Below, in pieces: positions 59,562 through 64,000 of a stretch of 64,000 nucleotides of DNA; the first letter of the stretch is position 1; every line of letters starts with the position of its first letter. Source of the DNA: Colius striatus (taxonomy: Eukaryota > Chordata > Aves > Coliiformes > Coliidae); contig NC_084760.1 in NCBI RefSeq assembly GCF_028858725.1, positions 62,749,867-62,813,866 on the forward strand. The letters are read 5' to 3'. A program made the position numbers and the translations under genes. The notes under the pieces were generated by a model. That model worked only from the letters and a program-made list of their open reading frames with translations. It did not search any database and had not been told where the DNA came from.

Positions 59562-60677
59562 GTAAGAGGTGGGGGATGCGGAGCAGCGGGGCAGGAGCCT
59601 CCGATGGAGAGGTTTTGTAGCGGCGGGGGAGGGACACCTCAACAAACTTGTTCCGCGCTGGCCGCTGAGCCCCCAGGGGCGGACCGGAGCGCCTCGGGTG
59701 GTTCAAAACGCCCGGGAGCTCTGCGCTCCTGGAAGGGGCTGTGGCACCTGCCGGCGGTCCCGGAGCCCACCTCCCGGGTCTGCGTCCTCGGGCTGTAGGG
59801 AGAGGCAGCGTCGGGTACCAATAACAGTTACTTTCTGTGTGTATGTAGAGAGGGATGTCTTTCCACTAAAAGCTGCCCCCCCCTCCCCCCCCCGCCTCCT
59901 CCCTAAGTCATGGTAAATAAATCTCAAGTGAGTTGTCACTGCTGGCTTTTTAAAGTCGGATTTTTTTTCTTTTTTACTGGATTTTATGATCTCTTTTATC
60001 CTTGCTGTATAACGGAAATAATGATCAATAAAATGAGTTGTTCTTTGAAGAGAATATGAGCCTGGGTACATTTCAGCATCCACCCATTTTCAGAGGTTGG
60101 CTGTAACTTGAAGTGCTTTTGATACTAACTAGCAGCAACACTAGTCATCAAGACCCTTAATTTATGTCAGCACGACTGTGATACTTTTAATTGCTTTACA
60201 TTTTTGTTTTCCAGCCATACATAGGTACAGCAATCTGTGGTAGTTGATACCTGTTGCTGTCTTATTACTGGGCCTTCAGCTTCATGCTCAGTGAGTTGCT
60301 TCATTAATTGAGTGTTATCCTTGCACAGCAGCCATACCAATATCGTCTATACTGTTAGTTTTAGTATACATGCTGCTGAGGTGCTGATATGTGAGAGGGA
60401 ATTCACTGAAGAAAAGATGGTACTCAATGCCTTTACGTTGGACACCCAGTATTCTGACAGATTCATGCAAAGCTTTGGTGACTTGAAGCAGTAGTGATAT
60501 TCTGTCAGCTGAAGTATAAGCTTTAGGATCTTTGGTTCCGAGATCGTAGCCAGATGTATTGCTGTGGTTGAACTCAAAAATTAATTTTATAAAGCCCTAT
60601 TGTTTCCTTTTGTTTGGTTATACAGAAACCTTGGATTCTCCTGATGCTGCTGTCAAGGTACCTCCGTATCAGCTAAG
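59477..60677 (+). CDS. ARFGEF3: ARFGEF3 (BIG3), 5' end: first two coding exons
   Basis: The partial CDS is join(59477-59561, 60626-60677) and continues past the window. Exon 1 encodes a peptide starting MEEILRKLQKEASGS and ending SCTWAI. Exon 2 encodes ETLDSPDAAVKVPPYQLR. These match the N-terminus of ARFGEF3, a roughly 2,170-residue Sec7-family protein of secretory granules that restrains insulin and glucagon secretion and binds prohibitin-2 in breast cancer cells (family knowledge). Donors are G|GTAAGA and AG|GTAAGG; the exon 2 acceptor is TATACAG|AA. The phases (1, then 2) join without a frame break. The ATG has a purine at -3 and G at +4. Gene order with PERP matches mammals. The next exon, which should start in the conserved KCLLPLQLAL region, was not found before 64000. 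Confidence 0.93.
59562..60625 (+). other. ARFGEF3: ARFGEF3 intron 1
   Basis: A 1.06-kb GT-AG intron. The first 250 bp are still CpG island; the rest is AT-rich with a C-rich run near 59876-59893. No other feature is seen. Confidence 0.88.
60626..60677 (+). CDS. ARFGEF3: ARFGEF3 coding exon 2
   Basis: 52 nt between acceptor TTATACAG and donor GTAAGG. It encodes the segment aligning to the mammalian ETLGGLDTIVKIPPHVLR region. The loop residues after ETL differ, while the VK-PP-LR positions agree. Confidence 0.9.
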
Positions 60678-63600
60678 GTAAGGTCATTTTATATTGAATT
60701 CTGCAGAGCTTGTGAGTATTTGTAAGATCAAAGTAAAAATTGTAGTTGGGCATAAGTATGTGTAATGGTAACACTTGGTTAGAAAGGAGGACCGTCTTAT
60801 GGTCTAAAGAGTTTTCTTTCTAAATTACAGCCTTCAGTATAAGTGCTGATGATCAGTCTTCTCAATGTGTTTGTTTTCATTTAAGTCAGGTTGTTTTTTC
60901 TTTACTGAAAATAAATATTCTAGAAACTGAATGACTATATCATCACATGTCTAAGACATTGGGTAGGAACGAAAATAATACAGCTTCTGTGCCTACTTCT
61001 TCCTTTTGCTTGCTTGATTTTCTTGAGTAAGCCTTCTTCCTGCTTCCATTTGTACACCTGTAAAATGAAGTAGGTGGCACTGCCCTCATTTGTAGAGCTA
61101 TTTAAGACCTCATTTTGGAAATTCTGGTTGCTATGGAGAACGTAAATAAGCAAGATTATTCACTATCCCTTGTGACAGGACCATCAAAAAAAACTAGCTA
61201 GAGCACTGTTCAAAGCAGGAGGGCACTGTTTCACACAGCTTATAGTTAAGATGACAGATGCTTTGGCTTGCCTTTATAGGGAATGTAATAAGTGCTAAAA
61301 GTTTACATGGATTCAACAAAGCACCTCAACAAATTAGTGGAAGAAACTGATTAAAGTCTATCAGTTGCAAATGTACCCCTTCTTGTTCAGAAGTGCTTTA
61401 GTCAGAGGTGGCTGAGTTTATAAGAATATGTAGGAGCATTGCTATAGGTTTGGCCTGCCCTATAGTCCTCCTAGATATCTGCTATTAGCTGCTGACAGAG
61501 GTGCCACTTTTTTTACCACAATAGTACTCTCCTGGGAATATTTTTATCACGTCATTATTCCTCTCTGCTGCTTTCAAGTATGCTTGATGCAGCTTTGTGC
61601 AAGGAAAATTGAGGATTGAAGAGCTAGTTATTCCACATAGGGGAGGAAAAAAAGCAGTTCTTTTGCCACTTTAAAACCCTGTCAACTGGAATCCACAAGG
61701 AGCCTCAGGTCAATGGGGGATGAATGTTGCACAGGTCTGACCTAACCGCTGCCTGGTGTATGCGTTTCCAACACAGATTGGGCAGTTCAGAACAGCTGAA
61801 TGACTAATTTCCAGTAGCTCCATCAGAATTAGATTATATTTACTTAGCATTATGGTTGGAGAAAACTTGACCCTTTATCTTCCTATTTATCACACTTCAT
61901 CTTTAATACAATGTATCGTCCCTCTTAAGTATTATTCTCATTCTATGTGAATTAATTACTTGTTACCACCTTTCTTCTTTTTTCCCTTGCTTACTATCTC
62001 TTTACAGATAGGCCTACCTAATCCTCTTCCTCCTCCAATGTTCTTAATGTTGTAGTTGTTTAGTTGGGTTTTTTTTTCCCCACTGTAAATCCTAATCTTC
62101 TTAAATAAAGCTAATACATTCACAGGTGTAGCTGTGATGAAGTAAGCTCTTAACATTAGAATTGTCAGTAACAATGTACTCTATTAGTGGATGTTTTACA
62201 AAATGAAAAGTGCACTAGAGAATTTGAATAAAAGCTTTGATTGTGCAGTCCTTGGTATGGTTCTGCCACACAACCTCAGATGGTGTAAGAGACGTTGCTG
62301 TCACCAGTACTCTGAGCTTACTCTTCATTCTCTGCCAACAAGCTACCGCCAGACTCCAGGTCAGCACACCAGGGGCAACATCTTGGGTTGGAGTTTGCCT
62401 GCATGATGTGCAGATTACATAAAAGTTCATCCTTGTTTGCTGTTTGTTAAAGAACAGTACTGTGATGGCTTGGTTCCTAACACTGTAAAAAAACAAATAG
62501 CCTTGAAAACAGAGCAGTGTGTAGTATCAGCTACATATTTATGTCTATGCCCACAGTACTGTTGAGGCAGATTACTTCCGTGTTCTGGCTTGGTCCCGAC
62601 CTGTCCGTAGCTTTCTCTCTTGTGTTACTGAATACCAGGGCAGGCCACATTGTATTCCCTTGAAGTCTGTGCGGTTAGTTAGGACAGTTCTGCTGTGGCA
62701 TTTGTGTAGGAGCTGTTTCCAGCACTTGTCTGGTAGCAGCTTAGTTAACGCGTGCATGCTGTGTTTGGGAGCACCTGAGGTACTTTTGCCCCAAAGAAGT
62801 ACAGTGACTGGACATTTTGCCTGGAATGTAATTCTTTAATTAGTTTGATAGATATTCCTTCAGGGACCTAAATGACACCGTTTTGCTGTTTGGCTTACTT
62901 TGATGTTAATTGGACTTAGGAATTCAAATCCTAGTTAATGACCTTGCATGTTAATTCTAGTGAAGGGCATTATTTAAATGTCACACTTCTTAAAGAAACA
63001 CAAATCTCCAACAAATCTGGAGTTTCCCACAGGGTCCTGTCAGCCCTGTCATGATTTAGGAATATGTATTTGCTTTTTCAGTACTTTAACTTTTGATCAG
63101 AGTATTGAGCAAGGTATGAAATAGTAAAGAAAATTCGAGTGGACCAGTGTGGAAATGAAGTTAGTTCAAGGCTTTGCCACAGAAATCCTGTGAATTCTTG
63201 AGAAGGGAAAGTCATGCAAGATGTTGGTAACTGGTCTGTTTCCTGCCTAGTACGATAATGTTTGTCTCTGAGCCCATGTTGTGAATACTGGATATATACT
63301 AAGTGCTGAAGGAGGCTGAATGAATGAATTATAAATACTGAATAAGATAAAAGGAATTGATGTGCTGGTGTTTCAACTGGTGAATTGATCACACGGAAAA
63401 TAGCTTAAGATGCCTTAACTTTGTCTATCAGCAACCAGTTGTTTGCTACTAAGTTGGGCTGCTTTCCAATATTTTCAAGATGAGAAATTCTGCCCTGAGG
63501 CCAACAATCTGCATTGAACATGTCTTTCTTCTTGGCTAATTCCTTTCTGGTTTATTCGTTGTGATTTTAGAGGATGAAATGTGATCCTTAAAAAGTAACT

Positions 63601-64000
63601 GAACAGACACAAGAAAATGAACCTTGAAAAAGAGTATTTGATCAGAGCAGTTTAATACTCATGAGGATTATCTGCATATGAGAAAATAAGAGTCTAGACA
63701 ACGCTTGCCAGTTACATACTACTTTGAAAAAACTTGGATTTGCCAGAGTTTCTTGGAATGCTTTATCTAATTAAGTCATGCTTTATAGGCTATGTGAAAC
63801 TTAGTGGATTCTATCGGCATAGACTTGGTGCTGCAAAGAGGAGGTTAGTTGGGGCTTCTGAGACAGGCTGTGGCTTGGCTGGGTAGTTTAGCTGTTGTGT
63901 TTTGGTGTTGCTCTCCTTGCTGGAACCTGGAATCTTCTATACAGAATTTCTTACCATGTCCCTGCCATTCTTCATTAGGATATTTTTATCCATCCTAAAG
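60678..64000 (+). other. ARFGEF3: ARFGEF3 intron 2 (5' part, runs off the window)
   Basis: 3.3 kb of intron with no CR1, no exon and no RNA gene that I recognise. The next coding exon lies beyond the window. Confidence 0.8.

Larger units (their letters stand above)
58640..59790. promoter_or_regulatory. ARFGEF3: CpG island and promoter of ARFGEF3
   Basis: About 1.1 kb of very GC-rich, CpG-dense DNA surrounds the ARFGEF3 start codon. The long open frames here on both strands arise from base composition. No TATA box is evident. It contains an RFX X-box (58960-58973), a CRE-like TGACGTGT (59280-59287) and a uORF (59294-59362). Confidence 0.85.

Noticed and set aside
58489-59565. 358-codon open frame ending just past the ARFGEF3 start
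   Set aside because: It is arginine-, proline- and alanine-rich translation of a CpG island, in a different frame from ARFGEF3, with long open frames on the opposite strand as well; no domain is recognisable.
60678-64000. Third ARFGEF3 coding exon
   Set aside because: I looked for a sequence coding for the expected KCLLPLQLAL region with a TTT-rich acceptor and did not find it; it must lie beyond the window.

Overview
This is a piece of vertebrate nuclear genome, almost certainly from a bird. The coding exons are short and separated by kilobase introns with GT-AG splice sites. The interspersed repeats are nearly all CR1 LINE copies, including 3' ends made of the short tandem ATTCTATG/ATTCTGTG unit typical of avian CR1. 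The genes match the PERP - ARFGEF3 neighbourhood of human 6q23, known to me from general knowledge and not searched here.

Three protein-coding genes are supported. (1) About 1.45-18.27 kb, minus strand: a complete three-exon PERP-like tetraspan gene of 189 codons, with a very long repeat-filled first intron. (2) About 30.23-38.69 kb, minus strand: a second complete three-exon gene of 196 codons, the better match to mammalian PERP, with a CpG-island promoter. The two are head-to-tail tandem paralogs. Their coding exon 1 (211 nt) and exon 2 (144 nt) are identical in length and all intron phases match. (3) From 59.48 kb to beyond the right edge, plus strand: the first two coding exons of ARFGEF3 (BIG3), preceded by a CpG island.

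Layout: 1-1.45 kb is 3' flank of the PERP-like gene. 1.45-18.3 kb is the PERP-like gene, with one CR1 in intron 2 and four in intron 1. 18.3-29.5 kb is intergenic and repeat-bearing, with three CR1 copies, two of which carry fold-back (inverted) structures. 29.5-38.8 kb is PERP. 38.8-58.6 kb separates the divergently transcribed PERP and ARFGEF3. It holds a direct duplication of about 410 bp (41.18 and 44.58 kb), a small GC-rich island with a strong CTCF-type motif (44.33 kb), two CR1 fragments and a possible LTR fragment. 58.6-59.8 kb is the ARFGEF3 CpG island, with an RFX X-box and a strong-context uORF. The rest is ARFGEF3 intron.

PERP proteins are claudin/PMP22-superfamily membrane proteins of desmosomes and p53/p63 responses. 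ARFGEF3 is an atypical Sec7-family protein of secretory granules. There is no operon-like relationship; the shared interest is regulatory. The most noteworthy observations are the diverged PERP tandem paralog, a TEAD/AP-1 composite in the PERP promoter, AP-1 sites inside an otherwise identical 68-bp core of the duplicated intergenic element, the isolated CTCF-like island, and the X-box and uORF of ARFGEF3. No CRISPR, tRNA, rRNA or prokaryotic-type system was seen.
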